From contig MWSW01000013.1 of NCBI GenBank assembly GCA_002050165.1, forward strand, positions 1-64,000: DNA of 64,000 bases, given 5' to 3'. Both the position numbers and the translations under genes were made by a program. The notes beneath the pieces are model-generated. The model worked only from the letters and a program-made list of their open reading frames with translations, was not told the DNA's origin and did no database searches. This document shows, in pieces, positions 44,787 through 53,652 of this stretch. The DNA comes from Candidatus Tepidiaquacellales bacterium OLB4/UTCHB1 (GTDB lineage: Bacteria > Bacteroidota > Ignavibacteria > Tepidaquicellales > Tepidaquicellaceae). Every line of letters starts with the position of its first letter. Within the stretch, counting starts at the first letter, position 1.

Positions 44787-46070
44787 TTATCCGTAAATAC
44801 CACGAAGTTTTAACACCTGTGAAACTTTATCAATTGCATATATATAAGCGGCAAGACGGAGGGTTGAATTATATTTTAAAGCAGTAAAATAGACCGCATC
44901 AAATGCCTCAGTCATCATGCGGTTTAATCTGCCATTCACGTCTTCCTCTTCCCAGAAATATCCAAGCCTGTCCTGAACCCACTCGAAATATGAAACAATT
45001 ACACCGCCTGAATTAGCGAGTATATCAGGAATAACCATAATCTCACGTGACCTTAGAATTTCATCAGCTTCAGCTTTGGTCGGACCATTTGCACCTTCGA
45101 CTATCAGAGTTGCTTTAATTCTGGAAGCGTTATCGGCATTGATCTGATCTTCTTTTGCAGCGGGTATAAGAACTTTGCAATCGATTTCTAACAACTCTTC
45201 ATTTGTAATTGGAGTTCCGAAGTCAGATCCTTCAAGAGTTTTATGTGCTTTAACGAATTCAATTGCAGCGGGGATATCAATTCCGTCTTTATTATAGAAT
45301 CCGCCGGTTACATCGCTGATAGCAACGATTTTTGCGCCTTTTTCAAAAAGTAATTTCGCGCTGACAGATCCGACATTTCCGAATCCCTGAACAGCAACTT
45401 CCATTCCGGCGGGTTCGATATTAATTTTTCCACAAGCGGCTAGAGTTGCAATCATCACGCCTCTACCGGTTGCTTCCCTTCGTCCCCGTGAGCCCCCGAT
45501 TATAACGGGTTTCCCTGTAACAACACCGGTTACGGTTTTCCTTTTGTGCATACTATATGTATCCATTATCCATGCCATAACCTGTTCATCGGTATTCATA
45601 TCCGGTGCGGGAATGTCAATGTCAGGCCCGAATATTTCAAGCATATTGGCTGTATATCTCCTGGTGAGTTTCTCAAGTTCTCCAACTGATAATTTTTTTG
45701 GGTCGCACTTTATACCGCCTTTTGCACCACCAAACGGAAGATTCGCAATAGCGCATTTCCACGTCATCCACGATGCCAATGCTTTCACTTCTTCAATGTC
45801 AACATCGGGAGCGTACCGGATTCCGCCTTTTGATGGTCCCAAAATATTATCGTGTATTACTCGGTAGCCTTCAAACACTTCAAGGTTGCCGTTATCCATC
45901 TGGACCGGAATAGAAACGATTACCTGCTTTACTGGGTGCTTTAAATAATTGTATAGACCTTTGTCTAAGTTGTAAATTTGTGCCGCCTGATCGAACCTTA
46001 TTAACATTGACTCAAAAGGATTCGCTTCGCCTTTATGGTAAGGTGCAGGCTCTTTATAGATGTTGGACAT
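44787..46070 (-). CDS. gdhA: Glutamate dehydrogenase
   Basis: Interconverts glutamate and 2-oxoglutarate plus ammonia. Signature region: GPSKGGIRYAPDVD near 78, then WKCAIANLPFGGAKGGI at 104-120 with the catalytic lysine K117, and PAPDMNTDEQVMAWIMD. The cofactor fold has VQGFGNVGS, with an acidic residue at the end of the second strand (VAISD), which favours NAD over NADP. Length, 427, fits the hexameric GDH-1 group. It heads a long leftward string with the unknown gene, bamD, thioesterase and ccmA/B. Confidence 0.94.
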   Translation of the reverse strand: MSNIYKEPAPYHKGEANPFESMLIRFDQAAQIYNLDKGLYNYLKHPVKQVIVSIPVQMDNGNLEVFEGYRVIHDNILGPSKGGIRYAPDVDIEEVKALASWMTWKCAIANLPFGGAKGGIKCDPKKLSVGELEKLTRRYTANMLEIFGPDIDIPAPDMNTDEQVMAWIMDTYSMHKRKTVTGVVTGKPVIIGGSRGRREATGRGVMIATLAACGKINIEPAGMEVAVQGFGNVGSVSAKLLFEKGAKIVAISDVTGGFYNKDGIDIPAAIEFVKAHKTLEGSDFGTPITNEELLEIDCKVLIPAAKEDQINADNASRIKATLIVEGANGPTKAEADEILRSREIMVIPDILANSGGVIVSYFEWVQDRLGYFWEEEDVNGRLNRMMTEAFDAVYFTALKYNSTLRLAAYIYAIDKVSQVLKLRGIYG

Positions 46071-46280
46071 ATAATTTATTGGAAATTTTTGTAAGTGGAA
46101 AAGTTATTTTTAACAGGTATTCTGTGTAAAATAATATCATGTTTCTGATTATTCAAGATAGATTAAAATATTTTACAGCGAAATTAACGTAAAGGTAAAT
46201 AACTTGTTTATAATGTAATTACGCTGGCTCTGTTAAGGTTTATTAATTGAATATGTAGAATCTAAAAAGTATTTTAAAAT

Positions 46281-46943
46281 ATGATAATTTCACTTCGCAA
46301 TTTTACTCCCGCTATAATTTTAATAATGTTTTTATTTGCTGCATGTGATAATAAAGATGAGGAACCCGTATTTGTCCCCCCAGACAGAGAGTTATCATCA
46401 GACAAAGAATCCGAATTACAGGCTAAAGAAGAATTTCTCCGGTTGAAGGAAGAGGAATTAATGAAACGTGAAAAGATGCTTGATACACTCAGTGCTGCAG
46501 ATACTACCCAAACACAGGATACGGTAGTAAAAAAGCCTACTCTAACACGCAAGCAAAGAGAAAACATTAAAAAGGAAAAGGAATTAAACCAACGAATAAG
46601 TAACCCGACATCCGCAATCAACGATTATCTTGAATATATCAAACGGGGAGTAAGCAAAGACGGAAACTTTGAAAAAAACATGAAGAATGCAAGCAAGTTG
46701 TGGCAGAAACGCTCTGTTGATATTTTTAAAAAAAATTATAAAGACACGAAAAAGTTTCAGGTAATTTCTGATCCGAAGGTTGTAAAACAAAGCGGTAACA
46801 CTGCCACTGTAAAGGTAAAGGTTAAGCAAACAGATATTGAAAATAGCGCTGAAAAAGAAATCGAAATGGAAGTTTTATACAATCTGGTTGCCGATAAAAA
46901 CGGTAATTGGAAAATAAAGAGCAATAAAGTAATCATGAAATAA
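46281..46943 (+). CDS. Lipoprotein with coiled coil
   Basis: A 220-residue lipoprotein: export helix and cysteine in LFAACDN at about 21. Residues about 40-70 form a charged coiled coil (ELQAKEEFLRLKEEELMKRE). The C-terminal half (EYIKRGVSKDGNFEKNM to VADKNGNWKI) resembles an NTF2-like/DUF4878-type fold, a guess from the closing strand pattern. It is divergent from gdhA across a 210-bp gap, and sucD follows 15 bp downstream. Confidence 0.7.
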   Translation: MIISLRNFTPAIILIMFLFAACDNKDEEPVFVPPDRELSSDKESELQAKEEFLRLKEEELMKREKMLDTLSAADTTQTQDTVVKKPTLTRKQRENIKKEKELNQRISNPTSAINDYLEYIKRGVSKDGNFEKNMKNASKLWQKRSVDIFKKNYKDTKKFQVISDPKVVKQSGNTATVKVKVKQTDIENSAEKEIEMEVLYNLVADKNGNWKIKSNKVIMK

Positions 46944-46958
46944 AAACTATAAAAGTAA

Positions 46959-47945
46959 ATGAGCATACTCGTAAACAAAAAGACGAAAGTTATCGTACAG
47001 GGAATTACAGGTTCCGAAGGTTCTTTTCATACAAAGCAAATGATTGAGTACGGGACCAAAGTAGTAGCCGGAGTTACACCCGGTAAAGGTGGTACAAAGT
47101 TTCTGGATAAAATCCCAATCTTTAATTCTGTAAAAGAAGCAATAGCTGAAACAAAAGCAACCGCTTCGGTAATATTTGTTCCTGCTTCTTTTGCAGCCGA
47201 TGCAATCATTGAAGCCGCTGATGCAGGAATCAAAGTTATAGTCTGCATTACCGAAGGCATTCCTACCCGTGATATGATAAAAGCGTACAATCATGTAAAA
47301 ACTCTCAACGCCTCCGGACAAGAGGTAAGGTTCATCGGTCCGAATTGTCCCGGTATCATTACACCTAATGAATGTAAAATAGGTATCATGCCCGGGTTCA
47401 TTCACAGGAGCGGAAACGTGGGCGTAATTTCACGTAGCGGTACTCTGACATACGAAGCGGTAGATCAATTAACGAAATTAGGAATCGGTCAATCAACTTG
47501 TATCGGTATCGGCGGTGATCCGGTTATTGGTACACGGTTTATAGATGCTGTAAAACTTTTTAATGAAGATGAAGATACTGAAGCGATACTTATGATAGGT
47601 GAGATTGGCGGTAGCGCGGAAGAGGAAGCTGCATACTATATTAAGAAGAATGTAAAAAAACCCGTTATCGGTTTTATTGCCGGCAGGACGGCTCCGCCCG
47701 GCAGAAGGATGGGACATGCCGGAGCTATTATTTCAGGCGGGAAAGGCACTGCTGAAGCTAAGATTAGTACCATGAAAAAATGCGGAATAATAACGGTGCT
47801 CTCACCTGCCGATATAGGTAAAGCCGTTCAAACCGCACTGAAGAAAAAAATCCGTAGCAGATGGTCACTTGGTACATTACCAGAGAAATCGAAAGCCGGT
47901 AGAAAACCGAAAAAGAAAACTGAAGAATCACGCAAATCCAAATGA
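46959..47945 (+). CDS. sucD: Succinyl-CoA ligase alpha subunit with lysine-rich C-terminal tail
   Basis: The alpha subunit makes succinyl-CoA into succinate with nucleotide triphosphate formation; the phosphorylated histidine is H253 in [10 protein letters not shown]. CoA-binding residues are in [10 protein letters not shown] near 16 and GPNCPGII near 127. The core ends near residue 293. A tail of about 35 residues follows, almost half Lys/Arg (e.g. KAGRKPKKK), which standard SucD proteins lack. The beta subunit gene is not in this window. The stop overlaps folB by 4 bp. Confidence 0.9.
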   Translation: MSILVNKKTKVIVQGITGSEGSFHTKQMIEYGTKVVAGVTPGKGGTKFLDKIPIFNSVKEAIAETKATASVIFVPASFAADAIIEAADAGIKVIVCITEGIPTRDMIKAYNHVKTLNASGQEVRFIGPNCPGIITPNECKIGIMPGFIHRSGNVGVISRSGTLTYEAVDQLTKLGIGQSTCIGIGGDPVIGTRFIDAVKLFNEDEDTEAILMIGEIGGSAEEEAAYYIKKNVKKPVIGFIAGRTAPPGRRMGHAGAIISGGKGTAEAKISTMKKCGIITVLSPADIGKAVQTALKKKIRSRWSLGTLPEKSKAGRKPKKKTEESRKSK

Positions 47946-48301
47946 CCACGATTCGAATCAATAACGCGAGATTCTTCGCTTATCACGGTGTTCATCAGTA
48001 TGAAAAAGATTTCGGAAATGAATTTCAGCTTGATGTTGAAATGCACTGCAATATCCCTTCCCTTGCCGGTGTTGATGACCTCAGTCTTACCGTAGATTAT
48101 CAGAGCGTTTATAATCATATCAGAGAAATAATTCTTAATAATAAGTTCAATTTACTCGAAACCCTTAATCAGGTTATCGGGAATTCAATTTTAGAAAATT
48201 TTGAACTTGTGGAATCGGTAAAGCTCAGCATCCGCAAATCCAATGCGCCGATCGGTTTAATTGATAGCGTTGAAATTATTTCCGATTACAAAAGAACATG
48301 A
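47942..48301 (+). CDS. folB: Dihydroneopterin aldolase
   Basis: Splits dihydroneopterin into 6-hydroxymethyl-dihydropterin and glycolaldehyde in folate synthesis. Length, 119, and the motifs [18 protein letters not shown] near 8-25 and [11 protein letters not shown] near 50 are typical, with [13 protein letters not shown] following. Start overlaps sucD, and the stop overlaps folK by 4 bp. Confidence 0.93.
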   Translation: MTTIRINNARFFAYHGVHQYEKDFGNEFQLDVEMHCNIPSLAGVDDLSLTVDYQSVYNHIREIILNNKFNLLETLNQVIGNSILENFELVESVKLSIRKSNAPIGLIDSVEIISDYKRT

Positions 48302-48792
48302 GAGTATTTCTCGGGTTTGGCTCAAATAAAGGTAACAGGTTGAGTTATCTCAATAGAGCTTGCAAGCTTATTGACGAATGTGACGAAATTGAGATTTTAA
48401 AGTGTTCATCGGTTTATGAAACAGAACCCTGGGGATTCAGCAATCAAAATATGTTCCTTAATGCGATTGCAGAAGCGGAAACATCGCTTGAACCCGGAGT
48501 GCTTTTGAAAAAGTTGAAATCAATTGAAAAAGCGCTCGAACGTTCTGCAAACGTTAAATGGGCTGAAAGAGAAATTGATATTGATCTGTTGTTTTACGGG
48601 GATCAGATAATTGAAAGTGAAGGTCTGAGCATTCCACACAAGCAAATTGAGAACAGAAATTTTGTTTTAATTCCGTTGGTTGAGCTTGAGCCGGAGTTCA
48701 TGCACCCTGTTATTAAGCGTACAGTACATGAACTACTCAAAATTTCACCGGATAAATTAAAAGTTCACAAAACTGAACACAAACTCTATTGA
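48298..48792 (+). CDS. folK: 2-amino-4-hydroxy-6-hydroxymethyldihydropteridine diphosphokinase
   Basis: HPPK transfers pyrophosphate to the folB product. Hallmarks are FLGFGSNKGNRLSYLNRA at the N-terminus, SSVYETEPWGFSNQNMFLN near 40-58 and the metal/ATP-binding WAEREIDIDLLFYGD near 86, followed by PHKQIENRNFVLIPL. Length, 164, is normal. Its stop overlaps the TTG start of the kinase gene by 4 bp. Confidence 0.95.
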   Translation: MRVFLGFGSNKGNRLSYLNRACKLIDECDEIEILKCSSVYETEPWGFSNQNMFLNAIAEAETSLEPGVLLKKLKSIEKALERSANVKWAEREIDIDLLFYGDQIIESEGLSIPHKQIENRNFVLIPLVELEPEFMHPVIKRTVHELLKISPDKLKVHKTEHKLY

Positions 48793-49442
48793 ACGACATC
48801 AAATATATTGCAGTTGAGGGAGTAATAGGCGCCGGCAAAACATCGCTTGCAAGGAAACTCGGTGAAAGGTTGGATGCGAAGTTGATTTTGGAAAAATTTG
48901 AAGAGAACCCGTTTCTGAAAAGATTCTACGATGATCCGAAACATTACGCTTTTCACACTCAGACATATTTTCTACTTAGTCGATTCAAACAACTTACTGC
49001 TGAAACCAAGAGCGATTTATTCCATAATTACATTGTTTCAGATTACATATTTGAGAAGGATAAAATATTTGCTTACCTGAACCTCAACGATGATGAACTT
49101 GACCTTTATGAACGGATTGTAGCCAGTATCGAAAAGTCAATCATTACACCTGATTTAATAGTTTACCTCCAGAACTCTACCGAGCGCCTTTTAGCTAACA
49201 TAAAATTTCGTGACCGGGATTACGAGAGAAATATTCAGGAAGATTACATTAAAAATCTGAACGATGCGTACAATTATTATTTCTTCCGATACAAGAAATC
49301 CAAACTTATTATTGTAAATGCGTCGGAAATAGATTTTGTAAATAATGAAAAAGAGTTTGAAGATTTATTCAATGAAATCACCAAACCTGTTCACGCTGCG
49401 ATTGAATATTACGATCCGGTAAATAAAAGGCTTGCACGATAA
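48789..49442 (+). CDS. Deoxynucleoside kinase
   Basis: A salvage kinase of the dGK/dCK/dAK group. P-loop GVIGAGKTSLARKL at 11-24; EKFEENPFLKRFYDD is the substrate-binding stretch; the catalytic DRD-type arginine region is IKFRDRDYER. TTG start (4-bp overlap with folK). Gene clusters of folK and such kinases are common in Bacteroidota, so the order is expected. Which deoxynucleoside is preferred cannot be told. Confidence 0.87.
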   Translation: MNDIKYIAVEGVIGAGKTSLARKLGERLDAKLILEKFEENPFLKRFYDDPKHYAFHTQTYFLLSRFKQLTAETKSDLFHNYIVSDYIFEKDKIFAYLNLNDDELDLYERIVASIEKSIITPDLIVYLQNSTERLLANIKFRDRDYERNIQEDYIKNLNDAYNYYFFRYKKSKLIIVNASEIDFVNNEKEFEDLFNEITKPVHAAIEYYDPVNKRLAR

Positions 49443-49630
49443 TGGGAAAAATAGGTGTTATACTTGCAGTCCTGCTGATACTGATTTTTATTTTAAACCG
49501 TCTTCTGTCGGGAGCGATAAAAAAATTTTCCGGCAAAAATAATACGTTTTATGAGAATCGTAACCGGCAGAGTGCTTCAGGTATTGATCGAAGCAAAATA
49601 GTTGACGCAGAATTTGAGGAAATAAATTAA
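49442..49630 (+). CDS. Small single-TM protein
   Basis: A 62-residue protein with one N-terminal membrane helix (VILAVLLILIFILNRLL), a basic linker and a short acidic C-terminus (KIVDAEFEEIN). The IVDAEFEEI ending resembles a short motif recurrent in small Bacteroidota membrane proteins (DUF4834-like; from memory). It overlaps the kinase stop by one base and the glycosyltransferase follows after one base. Confidence 0.7.
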   Translation: MGKIGVILAVLLILIFILNRLLSGAIKKFSGKNNTFYENRNRQSASGIDRSKIVDAEFEEIN

Positions 49631-49631
49631 T

Positions 49632-50690
49632 TTGGACAGACAGTTAATTTTGGGAAAATTGTCTGATCCGGGTTTTGTGAAGAATATTCTTATTGTCAGA
49701 CAGCACAATCAACTTGGCGATATGTTATGTTCAGTTCCGCTTTATGAATCTCTACGAAGGAAATTCCCACACGCCAAAATCACACTTGTGGCATCACCTG
49801 TTAACTACAGAATTCTCTATAGCGAAATCAATCCGTTTATTGATGAGATTTTAGTTTTTGATAAGAGCACAATAACGGGAATTCTTAATTTCCTGAGAAA
49901 ACTACGGAGCGATAAATATCAATTAGGTATTGTTCCGTCCACTGTAGCATTTTCAAGAACCTCACATATAATTAATTTTCTTTCCGGAGCGCCTATCAGA
50001 GTTGGTGCAGCTAAAATTAATAATAAAGTTAATAAGGCAGGGTATTTGTTAAATGTCTCTTCAGAATTTAACTGGGATGTTGAAAGAAAGCACCAGATTG
50101 AAAGGAACCTTGATATCGGCAGGCAACTCGGCTGTGACCTGCCTGAAAATGAAAGAACGATTAAACTGAAATTATCCGATGAAGAAATTAACTTTGCAAA
50201 CGATTTCTTTAAACAAAATTTCAAAACAAACCGTGTGATTGGTCTGCATCCCGGAGCAGGTAAAATACAAAATCAATGGGCGATTGAAAATTTTCTGGCA
50301 TTGATTAAAAAATTTTGTGCTGCGGATTATAATGAGTTTATGATTTCATCAGGAAATATTGATGTTGAAGTTACACAAAAACTTTCTGAATTATTATCTG
50401 AAGCAAATATAGGTCATGTTATTTTAAGCGGACAGCAGATACGTAATGTTGCGGCTTGTATAAAAAAACTTGCACTTTACATTACAAACGATACCGGTGT
50501 AATGCATGTCGCTGCAGGTGTTGATGCAAATGTAGTTTCATTATTCGGTCCGACTAATGGATTTGAATGGGCGCCGTGGGGAAAAAATAAAATTTTCATC
50601 CAGTCAAAAACTAAATCCGTCAATGATATCAGCGTAGAAGAGGTTTTCAAAAACTGTATTGAACTATTAAATGATATTGGAAGAATTTGA
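49632..50690 (+). CDS. Glycosyltransferase family 9 (heptosyltransferase-like)
   Basis: A 352-residue GT-B fold enzyme. IVRQHNQLGDMLCSVPLYESL at 21-41 is the N-terminal signature, and LHPGAGKIQNQWAIENF plus TNDTGVMHVAAGVDANVVSLFGPTN are the nucleotide-sugar-binding C-terminal motifs of GT9. These enzymes add heptose or similar sugars to lipopolysaccharide core. TTG start one base after the small protein's stop. The 3' end overlaps the Ppx/GppA gene by 20 bp. Confidence 0.9.
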   Translation: MDRQLILGKLSDPGFVKNILIVRQHNQLGDMLCSVPLYESLRRKFPHAKITLVASPVNYRILYSEINPFIDEILVFDKSTITGILNFLRKLRSDKYQLGIVPSTVAFSRTSHIINFLSGAPIRVGAAKINNKVNKAGYLLNVSSEFNWDVERKHQIERNLDIGRQLGCDLPENERTIKLKLSDEEINFANDFFKQNFKTNRVIGLHPGAGKIQNQWAIENFLALIKKFCAADYNEFMISSGNIDVEVTQKLSELLSEANIGHVILSGQQIRNVAACIKKLALYITNDTGVMHVAAGVDANVVSLFGPTNGFEWAPWGKNKIFIQSKTKSVNDISVEEVFKNCIELLNDIGRI

Positions 50691-52242
50691 TATTTCAAAA
50701 AATCATTCGCTCGCGGCAATTGATATTGGTACAAACTCAATCCATATTGTTGTTGCCAAAGTTACTGATATAAACCGGTTCAAGGTGCTTACAAGCGATA
50801 AGGAAGTTGTAAGGCTCGGTTCAGGCTCGCGTGATATGAAATATCTCAACAAAGAAGCAATGAACAGGGCAATAAAGGCGTTGAAAAGATTTAAGCTCAT
50901 TTGCAATGATTATAACGCAGTGGTCAGGGCAGTAGCCACCAGCGCAACAAGAGAAGCAATCAACCGTGATGAATTTATAAATCAGGTTTTCGAAAAAACA
51001 GGTATTGTAATAGAAGTTGTTTCGGGGTATGAAGAGGCAAGGCTTATTTACCTTGGGGTCATTCAGGCATTACCGGTCTTTAAAAAGAAAATACTTGTAA
51101 TTGATATAGGCGGTGGTAGCACTGAGTTTGTTCTTGGTAACCTTGGGAATGTCAATTTCGGACAAAGCATAAAAATCGGCGCAATAAGGCTCACCAATAA
51201 ATATTTCCCTGAAGGGATTACAAGTAAAAAACGAACGGACGATGCGCGCACATTTGTTAAAAGCTCTATTAATCCAATCGTACGTGCGCTCGACAATCAA
51301 GGGTTCGATCTGGTGGTCGGTACATCGGGAACAATTACAAATATAGGACAAATGATAATTGAAAATGGATATGGTAATGGAGCTGACAGCAACAATATAA
51401 ATAACTTTGTATGCACAAGGGATGCGGTTGAAAAACTTAGCAGGAAAATATTAAAAATTGAAACTCCTGACGGTCGGAAAAAAATACCCGGTATTGATCC
51501 AAAGAGGCTCGATATAATTCCCGCTGGAGTGATAATTGTGGATCAAATTTTAAAAGAACTTAATATTGACTCAATTACGATTTCAAATTACGCTTTACGA
51601 GAAGGGATTATTTTAGATACGATTCAAAAATCAAGGGGAAGTGAATCGCTTGGTCACCTCAGCGATGTCAGGTACAAAAGTGTAATGACGCTAGCCCGAC
51701 AATCAAACTTTGAGGAAGAGCACTCACAACATGTTTCTAAACTTGCTCTGAAAATATTCGATTCAATCAGTAAAAGATTCAATCTAACTATGGGAGATAG
51801 AGAATATCTTCAGGCGGCTTCAGTGCTTCACGATATTGGATATTTCATCTCACATTCTTCACACCATAAACATTCATATTACATAATCAGAAATTCGGAA
51901 ATGCTCGGTTTCAACTTTAATGAAATCGAAATTATTGCCAATATTGCCAGGTATCACCGGAAGTCTCATCCGAAGATAAAGCACGATGCGTATTCCAGAC
52001 TTGACGATAAAAGTAAAAGTATTGTAAGGAAGCTTGCCGGAATTTTAAGGGTCGCCGATGGTTTAGATCGCGGTCATAATTGCAAAGTGAAGGAACTTGA
52101 GATTTTTTTAAACAAATCTACAATTCGGATTAAAGCAATTCCTAAAAAGGATGAAAATGTAAACCTTGAAATTTGGGGTGCTAACCGAAGGAAGAAATTA
52201 TTTGAAGAAGAGTTTGGAGTAAAGTTGGAGATCGGAACGTAA
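50671..52242 (+). CDS. Ppx/GppA phosphatase with C-terminal HD domain
   Basis: Hydrolyses polyphosphate (Ppx) or pppGpp (GppA). The ASKHA-fold N-terminal half has AIDIGTNSIHIVVAKV near 15, VVRAVATSATREAIN near 84, LVIDIGGGSTEF near 142 and VVGTSGTITNIG near 215. The C-terminal half is an HD domain (VLHDIGYFISH at 385-395, then ARYHRKSHPK), as in long Ppx proteins. ATG start overlapping the GT9 gene by 20 bp. Polyphosphate kinase lies at 56644, so polyphosphate turnover is plausible; which substrate dominates is not shown. Confidence 0.92.
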   Translation: MILEEFDISKNHSLAAIDIGTNSIHIVVAKVTDINRFKVLTSDKEVVRLGSGSRDMKYLNKEAMNRAIKALKRFKLICNDYNAVVRAVATSATREAINRDEFINQVFEKTGIVIEVVSGYEEARLIYLGVIQALPVFKKKILVIDIGGGSTEFVLGNLGNVNFGQSIKIGAIRLTNKYFPEGITSKKRTDDARTFVKSSINPIVRALDNQGFDLVVGTSGTITNIGQMIIENGYGNGADSNNINNFVCTRDAVEKLSRKILKIETPDGRKKIPGIDPKRLDIIPAGVIIVDQILKELNIDSITISNYALREGIILDTIQKSRGSESLGHLSDVRYKSVMTLARQSNFEEEHSQHVSKLALKIFDSISKRFNLTMGDREYLQAASVLHDIGYFISHSSHHKHSYYIIRNSEMLGFNFNEIEIIANIARYHRKSHPKIKHDAYSRLDDKSKSIVRKLAGILRVADGLDRGHNCKVKELEIFLNKSTIRIKAIPKKDENVNLEIWGANRRKKLFEEEFGVKLEIGT

Positions 52243-52283
52243 ATATATTATTAAATTTTCTGAGCATTTAATCAGACTTCAAC

Positions 52284-53312
52284 TCAAAACGAATATACTA
52301 ATGTAATTCTCGAAACAACATCTGTCTTTTGTTCAATAAAATTTTTCTTATGTGAATAAAAATTCATCCACAAATTGGGGATTACATGTAAATTTTTGAC
52401 CGGTTGGATATCGGAACCAAAGATTAAAAAATTTTCGGTGTAACTATTATCGTGACTTTTTGAATTTGGATTAAAGTTGTCAAGCCTTGCGAATAAATTA
52501 ATACTTCCGTTGCTCATCAAACCAAATTCCGAAAATACTGAAAACCCGAAAGGTGAAACCGTGTTTCCGGGTTGACTTCGAGCTTCTCTGAAATTCCAAA
52601 AGACTTCAGACCCGATAGTGAAACCGGGAATCTTAAATCCTACAAAACCGCTGAAAGTATAAATATTCTCAAAAATATCTGAAGAGGAATAATCCGAGTG
52701 GAACTGTAGCGATAGGCTATTAACCGGCTTAAATAAAACAGTTGCATAAACTTTTTTATATTTATCGCCATCAATTTTCAATCCTGATCCGTTCGCAAGC
52801 ATTAATTTACAACTAAGTTTATCTTTTACGAATTTTCCGTGAAGCGCAACTCCCCAATCACGACTGGAGATTATTCCCCGCATGTGCAAGAGAGATTTTT
52901 CAACCGATCTGTAAGACCAGAAACTGTAAACACCGTCATATCCGATTTCAGGTGTAGGTTGAAGACCCGCAATAAGATCAGTTCCGGGTAGAATTTTCTT
53001 AATTCTTATGTAGGCATCCTTCAGGTACAGATCATAGTATCCGGTGGAACTTTTACGACCTTCGGTCTCAATCGCAATAACAGTTGAAATTTTTTCCGAA
53101 AAATTATATTCATAACCTAATTTAATCCTCCTTGCTTCAAACCCGTTTGAATTTTTTCCAAGTTTGGAATATTGCAGGTCGCCTCCGGTTGAATCACCGT
53201 TGATTTTATAATAGAAATCTACAAATGCGCTACCTATAATTTTGCCTGTATTACCTTGAGGAAATGATGTGCCGGCAATTATAAGCGAGAATAAAATGAA
53301 AATTAATTTCAT
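52284..53312 (-). CDS. Outer-membrane porin-like protein
   Basis: From ATG 53312 (an upstream in-frame TTG would add 11 residues without benefit) a signal peptide (MKLIFILFSLIIAGTSFPQ) leads to a series of amphipathic strands ending in RITLVYSF with C-terminal Phe. The pattern RIKLGYEYNFSEKISTVIAIE and LKDAYIRIKKILPG recalls phosphate-selective porin O/P or DUF-type barrels of the FCB group. No partner transporter is adjacent. It is convergent with the Ppx/GppA gene. Confidence 0.7.
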   Translation of the reverse strand: MKLIFILFSLIIAGTSFPQGNTGKIIGSAFVDFYYKINGDSTGGDLQYSKLGKNSNGFEARRIKLGYEYNFSEKISTVIAIETEGRKSSTGYYDLYLKDAYIRIKKILPGTDLIAGLQPTPEIGYDGVYSFWSYRSVEKSLLHMRGIISSRDWGVALHGKFVKDKLSCKLMLANGSGLKIDGDKYKKVYATVLFKPVNSLSLQFHSDYSSSDIFENIYTFSGFVGFKIPGFTIGSEVFWNFREARSQPGNTVSPFGFSVFSEFGLMSNGSINLFARLDNFNPNSKSHDNSYTENFLIFGSDIQPVKNLHVIPNLWMNFYSHKKNFIEQKTDVVSRITLVYSF

Positions 53313-53388
53313 ATAAAACGGGTTTACAAAATAAAAAAATTTCAAACACTACGGTTACCTGTTTCAACACCGATAGGCGATACACCGT

Positions 53389-53652
53389 TCACTTATATTT
53401 TAATTTCAGGACGAGTGTAGTGAAAATGAACATTATAGAAATTGTATTAGCTGCAATAATCGGAATGTCATTTATTAAAATTCCGTAAGTCAACCAGCTA
53501 ATATTACCGAAAGTAAGCATCAGCAATGTTGGAAGCGAAAGGTCTTTAGTGTGCCTGGTTTTTATAGTGTGAAGCGATTGCGGAAGGAATGCGAATGTAG
53601 TGCAAAATGCCGCTATCAAACCAATCATTAAAACTATTTTATCGGGGTCCAT
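53389..53652 (-). CDS. SemiSWEET sugar transporter
   Basis: An 87-residue protein with three membrane helices and the PQ motif (P24-Q25 in FAFLPQSLHTIKTR). SemiSWEETs form homodimers that facilitate diffusion of small sugars. The second-helix asparagine of the substrate site is in LTFGNISWLTYGI. It starts exactly at the base after the glyS stop. Confidence 0.88.
   Translation of the reverse strand: MDPDKIVLMIGLIAAFCTTFAFLPQSLHTIKTRHTKDLSLPTLLMLTFGNISWLTYGILINDIPIIAANTISIMFIFTTLVLKLKYK

Noticed and set aside
46947-47405. 152-residue frame antisense to sucD
   Set aside because: Composition is typical of reverse complement of a coding region, with no recognised fold.
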